Part shown: piece after piece, positions 13,301 to 22,959 of the stretch
Layout: each line of letters begins with the position of its first letter
How positions within the stretch are numbered: position 1 is the stretch's first letter
Origin: Siphonodentalium dalli
Taxonomy: Eukaryota > Mollusca > Scaphopoda > Gadilida > Siphonodentaliidae
DNA: 64,000 nucleotides
Assembly (NCBI GenBank): GCA_032622095.1
Contig: CP136065.1
Span: forward strand, 112,077,195 to 112,141,194
Direction of reading: 5' to 3'
The notes under the pieces: model-generated
What the model saw: the letters and a program-made list of their open reading frames with translations, nothing else
Database searches by the model: none
What the model was told of the DNA's origin: nothing
Program-made: the position numbers and the translations under genes

Positions 13301-16300
13301 AAGTCCATGCAGTTTAAACACATCAAATTGAAAACTTATCATAAATAAAAAATATAAGTTGAAATGTGTCTTGCAAGATGGCCAGTAGTGGACAGAGATT
13401 GTTGACATAATACTTTTTATTTTCGGTGAGCCATAAAAAGCACACAGCAAGCCATATTTTTATGAGGAGGCAGTTATTTGAGAAACAGAACACTAACTTT
13501 GTGTGGCAACAGATTAATGTTGACTTCTGACTATTCTACTACCTGACAGTCTCCTGTTTCTCTACTTGATCATTCTTTGGAAATGTTGGCAATAACTTCT
13601 ACAATAGAAACAAATATCAGTAATTAATAATGCAAACCAAAGATCCATGCAGTGCATGTATGTGAGTGGCATTGTACTAACACAATGTGTCTAACCCTAA
13701 CAGGAGCTGAGCTGGTGCAGCATTAAAGATCCTGTGCCAATGCATTCTCTTCTATATGCGAGTCTCCCATATTAAATCCAATAACATAAGGCAAAATAAG
13801 TGAACGGAATTGCCATGGTTTGATAGGTTGGAAGGAATTAAATATGAAGCATGACAAAACTATCTTTTTGATAAACATCTTTATTATACTATAAATATAC
13901 ATAATTGTTTTTCTTCAAATTTCAACCCAAATATTATGTTATTTTATTGATGACTGATTATACTATCTGGTAGATAATATCTAATCTTTTTCCAGTTTAA
14001 CTATTACATGGTCAGCAACTGAATAGTGGTAGATAATATCTACCACTATTCAGTTGCTGACCATGTAATCCTATGAGGCATGAACATTATTGACACTTTA
14101 ACCCTTTGAGTGCCAGGTCGATTTTTGTATCAACCCATATACCCTGTGCCAATGCATTCTCTTATATATGCGAGTCGACCATAGGTCGCCTAGCATATAT
14201 AAGAGAATGCATTGGCCTAACAATTTTTTTTTTTTTTTTTTTTTTTATTACAATTTTTTACAATTTTTTACAATTTTAATAGTTTATTCTTATATTCTTT
14301 AACAGACTTATTTTGTAGGTTTAGGGCCGATGAGATCGGCCCCTGGCACTCAAAGGGTTAAAGGCATCACTTTAAAATTTACCTTCTATATATAGATGTA
14401 CATGTATCATCATGAGAAAAACACAAGGGGAATTAACTCACCATCAAATGTGCTCTCTGTGCATCTGTTAACACGGTTCTCCATGTGTTCAAGTTCATAA
14501 CATCATTAAATATTTCAGTCTGTAATAAACAAAATGAAGTTTCAGCATCTAGTAATATCTTACAGGTATAACCAATGCATACCATAACCTAAAACAGAAT
14601 AGTCCGTATTTCTTTACAAGATCATCGCTAGGGCGTGGCAAAATACGCCAGTGTTAATTCCAACAAAGAGCCATAACTCAGGATCAAAATTGATGGGTGG
14701 AACCTGAATTCTAAATTTACATGTATATTGTGATAGTAAACCCACATACCAAATTTCATTCCATTCAGTAGTAACTATCTAAATTTATCATGCGGAAACC
14801 AAAAGTGAGCTGACATATGGACGGGACCGATGGACAGACCAATAACATAACACGTCCCATTTTTAAAAAAATAGTATCATGAAATCATAAAATCTTTACA
14901 TTAATTGACTGATCTGATTGTACACAACTTGCATTCTTCAGGAGGTGCTAAAACAGGGTTGGTGCTGGACCCAAATTTTCTCTTGCCAAATGAAATTTTG
15001 TTTTGCCAAATTTCAAAATGATTTGCCAAATTTAATTGAGGGAAATTGAAGCAAATTCTCATTATTTTATTGTTGTTAACTAACAAGCTAACAACACACA
15101 GGTAAAATGAGCTACTGTAACAAGGTAGTACTAATAATAATTATATATCAAAGTAACAATAAATATCTAAGCGACACCAGTAATAATGTTTAATGTTCCT
15201 AAGACAGTTATTAAACTAGAAGTACCTGTCATCATAGCACACCAAATGAAAATATTTATTTCCATTGGCAAATTTGGCAACCCTGTGCTAAACTTTATCA
15301 TCAAATCAGATATGAGCATCCAACTATCTTCAATATTTCATCACTAACTCTTGATTCAATTTCACAATCCAACGGATGCCGAGGAAATGGTGAACCGCAG
15401 AGAACAGGACATGTGGAGTATTACTATGTAAACTTTGCACCCAAGACATCTATCAACAAAATACTGACTATAGAAGACCATATTGAACCAAACCAAACCA
15501 GGCTGTTATTTTAAAATAATTGTTTGCCCATTCCCTACCCATTGTAAAAAGTAGGTATTTATTTAGAAGTATTTGTTTTTTACTTTCCTCGGTTTCAACC
15601 AGAATTACAACTATAAACAGATATCCCATCTTAAATAATGTATTGTGTTACAACTTTATATATAATGGTATCTTTCAGTTCTTCCTAAAAACTGATAACT
15701 ACAAGAAAACCACATCAATTTTGTGAAATCAAATTTGTAATATATCCCTGAACAATTAAAAAAAATTTCATATCAGGCTAATAAAAAAATTCCAGTATAG
15801 TCAATTTCACTTAATTGCATAGCGTCGGTGCTTTTCTTATGCAATTAACTAAATATGCATAAAGTCGAGATCACGTAATACCAACCCCGAGCTGTTTATT
15901 CTATCACCAGCATCGGTCAACAAATACAGTGTATTTTATTATTATTCGTTCAGTCAATTTCATCATCAATTTAGTTTGTTTAAAAATAATAATGTCTACA
16001 AAGAGCTTCATCTATATCAATTTGTCTTAATTTAATTCTATTCCATATTATATTATCATCACCATCATCTGATGTGATTTCGGCTTTATGCATATTCGGT
16101 TAATTGCATAAGAAAAACCATGCACCGACGCTATGCAATTAAGCGAAATTGACTCTACTGAGTAGGGGGGTTTTTCTTGTGAAAAGAGTGGGCAAACAAA
16201 TAAATTTTAAATATTGACCCATATTGGCCACATGGGTACCCACTCATCTGATTTATTCACCAAAATGAGCATACAATGCATCATTAAACACTGGAGAAAA

Positions 16301-16443
16301 CACTCTCTACATACCTCTTCTAGCATAATTTCTGGAGCAGAGACTTCTTCATTACCCAATAAGCATTTTTCTTGTTTTCGAACAATTTCTGCTGCTATGA
16401 GGCTCCAAGCATCATCGCCAGGAATCAAGAAATTTGAAGCCAT
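1213..16443 (-). CDS. NFRKB: NFRKB / INO80 complex subunit G, N-terminal part, 9 coding exons (3' end off window)
   Basis: The joined exons 16443-16315, 14519-14442, 13598-13543, 11505-11438, 10198-10071, 7227-7112, 5854-5787, 4088-3954 and 1334-1213 give 300 codons with every splice phase compatible. The product resembles animal NFRKB, a metazoan-specific INO80 chromatin-remodelling subunit. In known homologues its DEUBAD domain binds and inhibits the deubiquitinase UCHL5. Residues about 27-153 form that domain. Matching blocks include CLLGNEEVSAPE, TWRTVLTDAQRAHL, NFKFGSPL, and the basic/aromatic segment ending KLLKDIMLAR. Residues about 185-210 match the KKYLRFLYEVREECG block, followed by an acidic SSEDD stretch. 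The human UCHL5-blocking FRF tripeptide appears here as FKF. The start at 16443 has context AACAATGG. The remaining large C-terminal part lies left of position 1. Nuclear location is inferred from the family. Confidence 0.88.
1335..2029. other. NFRKB intron, no gene seen
   Basis: Non-coding intronic stretch. A short piece at about 1841-1905 starts 'ttaaccctttgaaccctgg' and looks like the end of a piggyBac-type MITE without its partner end. Confidence 0.5.
2030..3055. repeat. Repeat with TTCAAGG motifs flanking a zinc-finger ORF
   Basis: Copies of the motif 'attcaaggAnTTTCAAGG' cluster at 2037-2115 and again at 2940-3035, on either side of the minus-strand ORF at 2449-2075. The layout suggests subterminal repeats of a DNA transposon with partial coding content, but no clear terminal repeats or target duplication were found. 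Confidence 0.45.
2075..2449 (-). pseudogene. Transposase N-terminal zinc-finger fragment (hAT/ZBED-like), 124 aa
   Basis: The frame from ATG at 2449 encodes MPGGKCKYPSQWGAKFNW, then RCKLCKKTFDIANMGESALV and SHAKSLKHQ. This has C-x2-C-x16-H-x5-H spacing, typical of the small N-terminal zinc finger of hAT-type transposases and domesticated ZBED-like proteins. The rest reads as a low-complexity linker and stops at 2075 with no catalytic domain. It sits inside an NFRKB intron on the same strand. A remnant of a transposon is more likely than a host gene. Family identity rests on motif shape alone. Confidence 0.5.
3056..3953. other. NFRKB intron, no feature seen
   Basis: Non-coding intronic sequence with no repeat structure or gene that I can name. 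Confidence 0.5.
3954..4088 (-). CDS. NFRKB: NFRKB exon (residues 215-260)
   Basis: Acceptor 'attttattgtcag' at 4089; a second AG 14 bases further in would bring an immediate stop in this phase. Donor AAGA|gtaagt. It encodes a proline/serine-rich linker including SLNPLPSPEQTLPS and SSSATNGDMK. This matches the low-complexity linker that follows the acidic stretch in human NFRKB. Confidence 0.8.
4089..5786. other. NFRKB intron, mostly featureless
   Basis: AT-rich intron. The part at about 4860-5170 (including 'tagccaatcagaaacgaca') resembles the repeat units at 53340-53720 and 56150-56490, so it is probably an old dispersed repeat. A TA-rich microsatellite sits near 5685-5710. Confidence 0.45.
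5787..5854 (-). CDS. NFRKB: NFRKB exon (residues 192-215)
   Basis: Acceptor 'gttttattacag', donor TCTCCAA|gtatgt, 68 bp, phase 2 in and phase 1 out. It encodes FLYEVREECGVEDTSSEEDD then SP, matching the conserved basic-to-acidic EVKEECG...SSDEED segment of NFRKB. Confidence 0.9.
6235..6476. mobile_element. piggyBac-type MITE, TTAA flanked, internal hairpin
   Basis: TTAA at 6235-6238 and 6473-6476 brackets an element with ends CTCTTTGAGTGCCAGG and CCTGGCACTCAAAGGG. Inside is a hairpin with arms 'tgcattctcttatatatgcg' and its complement, at about 6362-6424. The same element in the opposite orientation is at 14098-14361. TTAA target sites and CCCTTT-like ends are typical of piggyBac-derived MITEs. 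Confidence 0.8.
7112..7227 (-). CDS. NFRKB: NFRKB exon (residues 154-192)
   Basis: The acceptor 'ccattatcacag' before CGTCTC was chosen because it keeps phase 0 and makes the distance to the next conserved block equal to that in human NFRKB. The reading frame stays open upstream to 7327 by chance, but that longer form does not fit the phase of the preceding exon. Donor CTCAG|gtattg. It encodes RLYEQLRHLPPDSAIKYE and ends at KKKYLR. Confidence 0.8.
7353..7614. mobile_element. TTAA-flanked MITE with two internal hairpins
   Basis: TTAA at 7353-7356 and 7611-7614 brackets ends CCCTTCCATGA and TCATGAAAGGG. Two copies of the 'gcattctcttatatat' hairpin lie inside, at about 7407-7473 and 7504-7565. 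It shares the hairpin with the 6235 and 14098 elements but has different termini, so it is a related subfamily. Confidence 0.75.
7940..8600. repeat. Tandem array of about 160-bp monomers in an NFRKB intron
   Basis: Four successive units share 'aataaaagctcggacaaaat', 'ggaataactcca', 'cagacgtcataatcgcaggt' and 'gcacaggttcccatggt'. The array ends with 'gtgccaagtttcatg' and a C-run/G-run inverted end at 8560-8590. This style of repeat is common in mollusc genomes, from memory of such sequences rather than a search. Confidence 0.75.
9060..9420. repeat. Dispersed repeat copy
   Basis: It shares 'ccataccaaatttc', 'ttcattcagttcag' and 'actaaagttatcatg' with segments at about 10680-10960 and 14620-14850, and carries an internal duplication of about 145 bp. 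No coding capacity. Confidence 0.6.
9495..9610. mobile_element. hAT-like terminal fragment
   Basis: 'tagggctgaaatagttaccg' is followed by several GGTTAACCGG-like inverted motifs. This resembles the end of a hAT element, but no second end or target duplication was found. Confidence 0.35.
10071..10198 (-). CDS. NFRKB: NFRKB exon (residues 111-153)
   Basis: Acceptor 'cgttctttcag', donor CGACAG|gtataa, 128 bp. It encodes DGFYSPDISKYAGLCNKVKY then REYKHAQQRYYTKLLKDIML and ARQ. This is the best-conserved block of the protein and aligns without gaps to the equivalent human segment. Confidence 0.93.
10660..11000. repeat. Dispersed repeat copy with GATCA microsatellite
   Basis: Two units of 'gccataactctg...cagatcaaaccca...gatctgtattttgg' and a short GATCA array at 10757-10780. 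Related to the copies at 9060 and 14620. Confidence 0.55.
11438..11505 (-). CDS. NFRKB: NFRKB exon with the FKF (human FRF) hairpin (residues 88-111)
   Basis: Acceptor 'tcttactttcag', donor AAAAG|gtaaac, 68 bp, phase 2 in and phase 1 out. It encodes RRIFRHDNFKFGSPL then QEFQKKLK. In human NFRKB the corresponding Phe-Arg-Phe hairpin obstructs the UCHL5 ubiquitin-docking site. Here it is Phe-Lys-Phe, a conservative change. Confidence 0.88.
11590..12160. repeat. Repeat with internal duplication and perfect 3' hairpin
   Basis: The segment 'ggacaaacctggttttcgaa' plus the following 'gatattgttgcaggagactc' and 'atataccaaatattg' occurs twice, about 160 bp apart. It then has a CG-rich run (cccgcccgccgcccacccgc) at about 12069-12110. 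The last 25 bases, 12128-12152, form a hairpin with 12-bp arms around one G (AGTCGAGTTTTT / AAAAACTCGACT). The end hairpin could mark a Helitron-like 3' end, which is not established. Confidence 0.6.
12736..12862. mobile_element. 123-bp TA-flanked MITE
   Basis: TA dinucleotides at 12736-12737 and 12861-12862 bracket termini ATGCCCTAAGTAATCGACCC and its inverted copy, about 26 bp each, with 70 bp between. Size and TA duplication fit a Tc1/mariner-type MITE. Confidence 0.8.
13543..13598 (-). CDS. NFRKB: NFRKB exon (residues 70-88)
   Basis: Acceptor 'tttctattgtag', donor GTCAG|gtagta, 56 bp ending in phase 2. It encodes KLLPTFPKNDQVEKQETV, the FLP-x-FP segment of the domain. A donor five bases earlier (ACT|gtcagg) is weaker and would break the phase with the next exon. 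Confidence 0.85.
13692..13775. mobile_element. Fragment of the hairpin MITE family
   Basis: 'taaccctaacaggagctgag', 'attaaagatcctgtgccaat' and 'gcattctcttctatatgcga' match the left half of the 943 and 7353 copies. It stops abruptly after the first hairpin arm. Confidence 0.55.
14003..14069. repeat. 67-nt near-perfect palindrome
   Basis: Two 33-nt arms around a single A (centre GGTAGATA-A-TATCTACC; outer ends ATTACATGGTCAGC and its complement). A degenerate part of the centre, 'ggtagataatatctaat', also occurs just upstream at 13970. It lies 28 bp left of the MITE at 14098. Confidence 0.9.
14098..14361. mobile_element. piggyBac-type MITE, second copy, inverted
   Basis: TTAA at 14098-14101 and 14358-14361 with the same ends and hairpin as the 6235 element, in reverse orientation. 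It carries a T-run of about 20 that corresponds to the A-rich tract of the other copy. Confidence 0.8.
14442..14519 (-). CDS. NFRKB: NFRKB exon (residues 44-69)
   Basis: It is bounded by acceptor 'gtttattacag' and donor ATG|gtgagt, phase 0 on both sides, 78 bp. It encodes TEIFNDVMNLNTW followed by RTVLTDAQRAHLM, matching the DEUBAD helix that carries the conserved TW and DxQR motifs of NFRKB proteins. Confidence 0.88.
14620..14860. repeat. Dispersed repeat copy
   Basis: It contains 'gagccataactcaggatcaa', 'gtaaacccacataccaaatt' and a tail 'gacgggaccgatggacagac'. It belongs to the family at 9060 and 10660. Confidence 0.55.
14861..15795. other. NFRKB intron, no gene seen
   Basis: Non-coding. 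Around 14985-15040 the motif 'tttgccaaatt' recurs four times in 60 bp. Nothing else is recognised. Confidence 0.5.
15796..16157. mobile_element. 358-bp TA-flanked element with about 65-bp inverted ends
   Basis: The ends read AGTCAATTTCACTTAATTGC and the inverted GCAATTAAGCGAAATTGACT, continuing through 'atagcgtcggtgc' to 'atatgcataaagtcga' with few mismatches. TA sits at 15796-15797 and 16156-16157. The AGTC-like termini and TA site fit a Tc1/mariner-type MITE. It lies 158 bp below the NFRKB start exon. Confidence 0.8.
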
Positions 16444-16456
16444 TGTTTAAGTATAC
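16315..16456 (-). CDS. NFRKB: NFRKB exon with start codon (residues 1-43)
   Basis: On the minus strand an acceptor 'acattacag' precedes 13 non-coding bases and the ATG at 16443. The donor is GAAGAG|gtatgt at 16315/16314, phase 0. A further 5' non-coding exon must lie upstream and was not located. It encodes the CLLGNEEVSAPE motif at the start of the DEUBAD region. Confidence 0.85.
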
Positions 16457-17502
16457 CTGTAATGTGTAAGGTTATGAATTAACAGAACAAAATTAATCAA
16501 ATCAGGAACATGAGGCTTGTATATACACATGTAGGTAATTTGTCTATAAGCAGGGTTTCCGCTAGGCCGGCTGCGGGTCCGTCCCACACAAACCCTTCAG
16601 TATGACGTCACCGCGCACAAATAGTTTTACGATTGACAGATTATATAATCCTGTAAGTTTCATTTTCACTGACGCCTTATTGAAATTCTAAGAAATACTT
16701 TATTCAATTCTCCTTGCTAGGTGTTATTGGTCAATGCGTACATGCTTTATAGTGTTTAGATTCATTCTACCTGTTGGAATCTTATTGTAAGTTATAAATT
16801 TGTAAACACTGTATTAAACTCGTAGCTCGTTCATTTATATAGTCTTAAATCAGACGGCAGTCTTACGTACGTAATTAAATGACTAACTATTGGATACCAT
16901 CAACAGAATTAATGCACCGACGGAAATGATAGACTTGCATAATATACGTATAGCTTTGGATTGCTTTGTGGGACACTCAGGTGCAAGGAAACGGCTTCTT
17001 TTCAGTGTCAAATAACAAAATCTTCGCCCGACGGGACAAACGATGGTCATCCCGTCGCGTTATGTGTTTCTCCAATACGGACTCATTAATTCCCCCCTGG
17101 TGGAAACCCTGCTATAAGTATCCAGGAGATGTGTGCACATAAGATTTTAAAGATCAGATTTTTATTTGCTGATACACTGTTTTTCTGAGATCTATTGGAG
17201 ATCCAGCTGGGCATGATCTGGCAGGGTTGTTTACTAAAGAAGGCCATTACCATGGGGGGGGGTGGATAAAAAGTGAGATACACAATGTCCCTCCGGGTGG
17301 GTGGATATCCGGAGGCCAAAATAAGTATTCTCCTAGGTCATGCAATTTTTATCCAAATACAATATTTTCTTTGTTTTTAATTTTCAGGTGTTCTTAGTAG
17401 TCTTCTCTGTTGATAAATAGAAATGAAGCATTTAAAGTAGTTTTTCACCCCTTGATAGGTGATAACATTGGTGAAATTCACTAAAAACTAATGTTCAAAG
17501 GG
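16457..17502. other. Upstream flank of the NFRKB coding start
   Basis: The acceptor at 16457 shows that the NFRKB promoter and first non-coding exon lie somewhere to the right, but I could not place them. No gene is seen here. Confidence 0.4.
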
Positions 17503-18423
17503 GGTAGGTGTAGGGTTAATACGATTAATCGACTAGTCGTAGACGACACTGAAATGTCAGAACGTCGACTCTGAATTTGGCCGTTGACTAGTCGGAACAT
17601 AGTGTATTAGTTCCATGTATAACGTTTTCAAGATCGATTCCGACATAAACGGTGTTAACTGCGCGTAAGTTACGGTAAGTATAATGTTTGGTGGCACCCG
17701 GAATTGACAGTGTTACTAGTATAGACACACACGGTGACCCGACTATTAATTGAAAGAATGAAATTGACAACACAATGTCTCACTCGTCGTTTGAGGTCAA
17801 AGACATCACTGCGACATGATGGCAATGATTGACGCGGCTTTATCGTTTGTCGAGACCGCTTTGATCTAGACACTGTATATTTCAATTGATCAATTGAAGG
17901 TCGCTTAAGGTGACGTCATTGTTGCTACCGTATATAAATGATACTGACATTAAGAACTGGCTATCGTATTCTACAACATAGCCTATTCTATAGGGCGTAT
18001 TTAGTCGGAACATTAACATTTTATAGTGACAGCGCTCGGCACCGGTTTATTGGTGATCACGTGACTAAACGAAATCTCAAACGCTGATATTAAATTTAAA
18101 ACCTGTATAAATGATCGAGTTTCTAATCATTATCCACCACATGTCTAATTATATAATTACATTCAGTGTGTTGGATAAATATCAAGATGTTTACAGTATT
18201 ATTTCCCAAATAAATTGGTGTCTATATATATATATATGCAGGGAAATGCGCTACGCAATAGACAGTCATTGCATCAGTCATCAGTGTACGCCATGTACGA
18301 TGAATTTTCCGTACCATGTTTGACAGTTTTGATATCACGTACCGACTAGTCGACGCAACGCGACTTTTGGGTCTCGACTAGTCGACTCTGAAATTCACTA
18401 ATCGTTTCAACACTAGGTAGGTG
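17503..18423. mobile_element. hAT-like non-autonomous element with 8-bp TSD
   Basis: GGTAGGTG at 17503-17510 and again at 18416-18423 flanks an element of 905 bp. It starts TAGGGTTAATACGATTAATC and ends GATTAGTG-type inverted sequence (AATCGTTTCAACACTA). Both ends carry several CGACTAGTCG palindromes. The exact 8-bp duplication and TA(G)...(C)TA ends fit the hAT superfamily. The interior has no transposase. Confidence 0.9.
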
Positions 18424-21080
18424 TCTTTCTTTGAATGTAAAAAAAAAATGCATATATGTAATAATTGTCTTTGATCAAAACATGGTTATTTCTCTCACAA
18501 CTCTCAGCTATTATGCTTGCAAACATGTCACTATGACGCTTGCTATGTTGTTACTATGAATGAATGGAGTTGGGATGTGATTTTTACCTAGCTCTTCTGA
18601 GCTGTCAACATGGTTATCTAAGATTTGTGAAGAATAATTACAATTATCACAGGTTTATCGTATTTTAATAAAGACTAGATTCTGGTAGACAAGACAATCA
18701 ATTTCCTGTAACATTCAATGGTATTCAGTATCATTACACCTTAACAATGAAAACTCTTTCTTTAATATGCATATATCTGAAAACATCAGTGAATATATGC
18801 AGACCAGTACAACTATTAGGACAAGTGTATAACGTTGCAATAGCACAGCCAGTTGACAGTTACCGATTCATGCTAAGAAAGGGTTACCTTTGGGATTGTA
18901 CTGCTTTGTGGTGATGAGTTTGGACAAGATCCCTTAAAGGATTGCTATCCTGATGAATACAACAAACCACTATCGGAAAGCCACACCTATTATGATCACA
19001 ATGATCCAAGTCCCATAATAATCCAAGAAATAAATAAATAACACCCCCACCAGTTGTCGGCTATCTCTGTTGCAAATCCTCATATAACGTCAAATGAGTA
19101 GACTAATTAAAAACACAGATTCGAAGTTAATTGTGTCTACCTATATGACATCATCTGAGTGGCGATGTAAAGTGTGGAATCGACATGAGCGCATGAGTGT
19201 AATGGAATTACTGCGGGGCATGTCAATAACATTGTGTATACGTGGTGAATTGTCATCGCCCGGTGAGTTATCTTCACTTGTGATTTGTCATCAGTGCTGT
19301 TTGGAAAGTTATTGTTTTGACAAAAATATAGAAGGCCGATTGAGCGGGGTAGATAACACTGTTGTGTCAAAATTATAGCCCAATAAAACACGAGCCGACA
19401 TGTGAACTCTATTCGGGTGTGTGTTCACAATGTTGTTTTAATTTGCCATATATATCCCGAGTGTCCCGTATTATAAAAGGTGTCCCCACTTTCCTTCACC
19501 ATGACTCAATAAAGAACATTCCCTGTTACGCGTATTCCTGAACATGGTGCGAATAAAGAACCTGTATATATGTTATTACTTTTTAAAACCGGAAATTGCT
19601 ATGACTTTGACGGGTGTATAAAGCATGTGTACATGTATTTATGTTATCCCTCCTTTGAAAAGTGTCATAATTGGATGTTCAAACGAACCATGGCTTTTAT
19701 AATGCTATATTCTTATGCGTAATTGACACAAAGCTATACTTAGATAAGCTGACGAACAGTAAGGTTGCTGCATTTTTATAGTAACAGGAATTCCCCTGTC
19801 GCTACACTGGTCGCTACATCATTATCACGTGTTATATCATGTGACTGCACCGACTGGTGATCATGTGACTTCAATCACGTGACTTTGTCTACAACATAAG
19901 ATCTTCGGCATTCTTCGGGATTTTTTTTTTCCTTATAAAAACAAAATTAGCGATCAAACACAAGATTATTTGGGCAAATTGGACATTTTAATTATATAAT
20001 ATTGGTGTATTGAAAGAAAGTACTAAAAACATTTAAGAATAATATTCCTTTAACTTAAGCACACAAAGGCAATGGAACCCCAAAGGTAACTGATTTTCTC
20101 GATTAGTGTGCATGAGTTAATTAATATATCACATTTAACAGAAGTCAGATTAAATGCTGGAGCTTGTGCACCTTATGAAATTTCACAGTTCTGTCTGAAT
20201 ATTTTTTTTGGTGCGTGCGTTTACGAGTCCACTTTTCCTAATAATGTGTTCATTTCTATTGTTTTCGGAATGTCTTGTGATGAGACCTCACCATATTCCT
20301 CCTGGCTCCATACCAGCCATCAAGCAGTTTTTAACATTTTTGAGAAGGTTTTGACTGGCCTCCTCATGTAGGGAACAATCATATACCGTATAAAGTGTTT
20401 GATGGAACATACATGTCTGACCACAATCACATAATGGTGGGTCTCTAAGTTGCATCATGTATACATGTAGATGATGATTTAGTAAGGTGTCACCCAAGAT
20501 CAGTCTGTTAACTTATGATTTCCATTTTTCTGTCTTGGTGATGGATTAGGAAAAATTCTTGTTTCTGTACAATATCAGGAAATAGTTTAAAATTGTGGTG
20601 AGCACATTCACTTTGGGACCATTAAAAGTTAAATTGTCATTTATCATGTATGATTGTACTTATAGTCTATAGTTTATAGTCTTTCAGAGTAGTTGTCATG
20701 TTCAAATCAATGTTCAGATTGGCTACCGAGTGGGAATTTAAAAGTGATGCTTCATATGCTGCAGTGTCTGCATTCAGATTACTATTGCGGATTCACAACT
20801 GAGTCTATAGCACTTTGAGAGTCACAAAGTATGTGAATTGTACCTAAATTTGTATTGTGTTTCTGTACAGATGTAATAAATTTAGACCAAATTTGATGCC
20901 ATATATCTCTGCTAAGGTAATGATAGCCAGATAGATTAGAGGAAGTCAGTAACCAAAGTCGGTACGGGTAGAGGACCTGGGATCACAACCTGGTCAGGGT
21001 ATTATGACAAAAATAAAAACTCGGTCAGATACGAAGTTTATCAGGCTGAAAAGTATCATTCGAGATCACTGAATATAGAT
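18424..21080. other. Intergenic, no gene recognised
   Basis: Between the hAT element and the LINE remnant I see only short unrelated frames and AT-rich sequence. The NFRKB first exon could be in this interval. Confidence 0.4.
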
Positions 21081-21126
21081 CCGAATTCAAAATGCCGACT
21101 TCCCCCATTTAAACATCTGTCTAGGT

Positions 21127-21485
21127 ATGTTGTTGTGGGTGCAGTATGCTGTCAAATCGGGCACAGACATTAATAAGCCAATCTGGAAATACATCAGGGC
21201 AAAAAAGAAAGATTCCATTGGGGTGGCACTACTATTAGAGAATGGAACTTTGACAGACGACAGCAAAGGAAAAGCAGAAATATTCCTAAACCAATTCAAG
21301 TCAGTATTCACAAAGGATAAATCGGACCATCAACCACTACCAGGATACATATACCATCAGACATAGAACCACTGACTATCACCAGAGATGGGGTCACCAA
21401 ACTACTCAGGAGCTACTAGTAAATCCATCCAAAGCATTTGGCCCAGAAGACATACCAAACTGAATACTCAACCTCTTTGCTGCTA
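21127..21485 (+). pseudogene. LINE (Jockey/CR1-like) reverse-transcriptase N-terminal fragment
   Basis: The frame encodes KPIWKYIRAKKKDSIGVALL, then SKGKAEIFLNQFKSVFTKD. This matches the segment just before the RT fingers of Jockey/CR1-group LINEs and the better-kept copy at 35112 ([20 protein letters not shown]). A frameshift near 21350 leads into DIEPLTITRDGVTKLL and then FGPEDIPN in further frames. It is a dead fragment. Confidence 0.8.
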
Positions 21486-21531
21486 TGACGTCCGTAACTA
21501 TTATGGACATAAAAGTGCACGACATGTGCCA

Positions 21532-21591
21532 TTATGTATAATGGCTTACTGCTAGTTTGCTAGCAAACTAGCAGTAGGCCATTATACATAA
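21532..21591. repeat. 60-bp loopless palindrome
   Basis: Two 30-bp arms meet at GCTAGC with no spacer (TTATGTATAATGGC...ACTGCTAGTTT on the left arm) and one mismatched pair. It lies just downstream of the LINE fragment. Confidence 0.9.
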
Positions 21592-21939
21592 CTGGAACTC
21601 AGAGATTGGTGCATCAGAATAACTGTGCTCAAAGTTTCAAACAGTGGATGATGATGCACAATTGTGAACGATAATAGCCTTTCAACTGAGGTTAATGGGG
21701 TCGGTGTCGTAATGTTTTATACATAGATGCACACCATGTGCATTTCTGTATACATAAATGCACACAAGTCTCGCATAGTGTCACGTGACAGGGTCATTGT
21801 CGTAGTGTTTTCTACATAAATGCACACATGTTGATATTTTTGCAAGTTCATTTTCTTCCGTTCATCGCTCAAACAACTAAGCAGTTCTTTCTGTCCCTGT
21901 TTAATACCGGTACTAAGATCATTATGAGACCGATGATCA

Positions 21940-22829
21940 ATTTTATTCAGGGTTGGCTGATTTAAATCAAGCGATTTAAATCATTGATTTAAATCAAATT
22001 TGTTCAAATGATGATAAAAAGTCAAGAACTGCAATATCTAACAACGTTTCTGTAAACTAAAACATGAGTATGATTAATCAATATACAAATTGGATAATAG
22101 ATATGAAATTGTACAGTAATTATCAACCCTATACTATAGAAACTACAGGCATACAGCATGGTACCATATTTACTGTTCCAGCAATGGCCTGTCCCACTTT
22201 ATAGCATTGTTCGTATTGTTTGTAACTACAATCAGATTCAGTACGCCTCAATATACATTGTTTAATTTTCTTTCCCCCTTTTCTCATTGCCGTACATGTA
22301 AATGCTAACTGAGAAGTTCTACCATATACTCTGCCATCTAGATGTAACTACTCTAGTTGTCTAGCGCCTATACTTGATATATAGTGTGATTACGTATGTC
22401 CTCAAGTCACTGAGAGCGAACGTGATTGATAATATATTCAGTTTTTATCTAAAATTGACTAAATTTATTAGTAAAAGTTTTAAGCACAGGTCTACCTTTC
22501 CAGATATCACAACATTGAAACCCATATGGACCTAAGTGTATGCATAAAGCACATGGTTGCTATATCTGTGCCATATTTGTGTGTTCATTGGTATACAAAA
22601 AATAATTAAAAAATAATACAATCACAGAATTCTGATTAATCCAGCCTTGGATATAATAAGCAACACCTTTCAAAACCTTCATTTATCAAAGACATTGCAC
22701 AATTACATATTTTCATAACAGTTAGGAAAAAAAATCAAATAAATTGATTTAAATCAAATAAATCTTAATTTAAATCAAATAAATCAATTTTTTTTATTTA
22801 TTTAAAAAATCACCAACCCTGATTTTATT
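21940..22829. mobile_element. hAT-like element with 8-bp TSD and ATTTAAATC subterminal repeats
   Basis: ATTTTATT at 21940-21947 and 22822-22829 brackets 874 bp with ends CAGGGTTGG and CCAACCCTG. GATTTAAATC motifs are clustered at both ends. No transposase frame inside. Confidence 0.88.
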
Positions 22830-22959
22830 GCAGTTTCATCATTGTGATAAAAGAATGCCCTTATCAGAACTATGGAAGAAAAATAGTCTGGATAGAGGCA
22901 GATGGCAATTATTTACCGCAACATTTCAATCTTGCGCCGATGTACATGTAGACTGGTGT

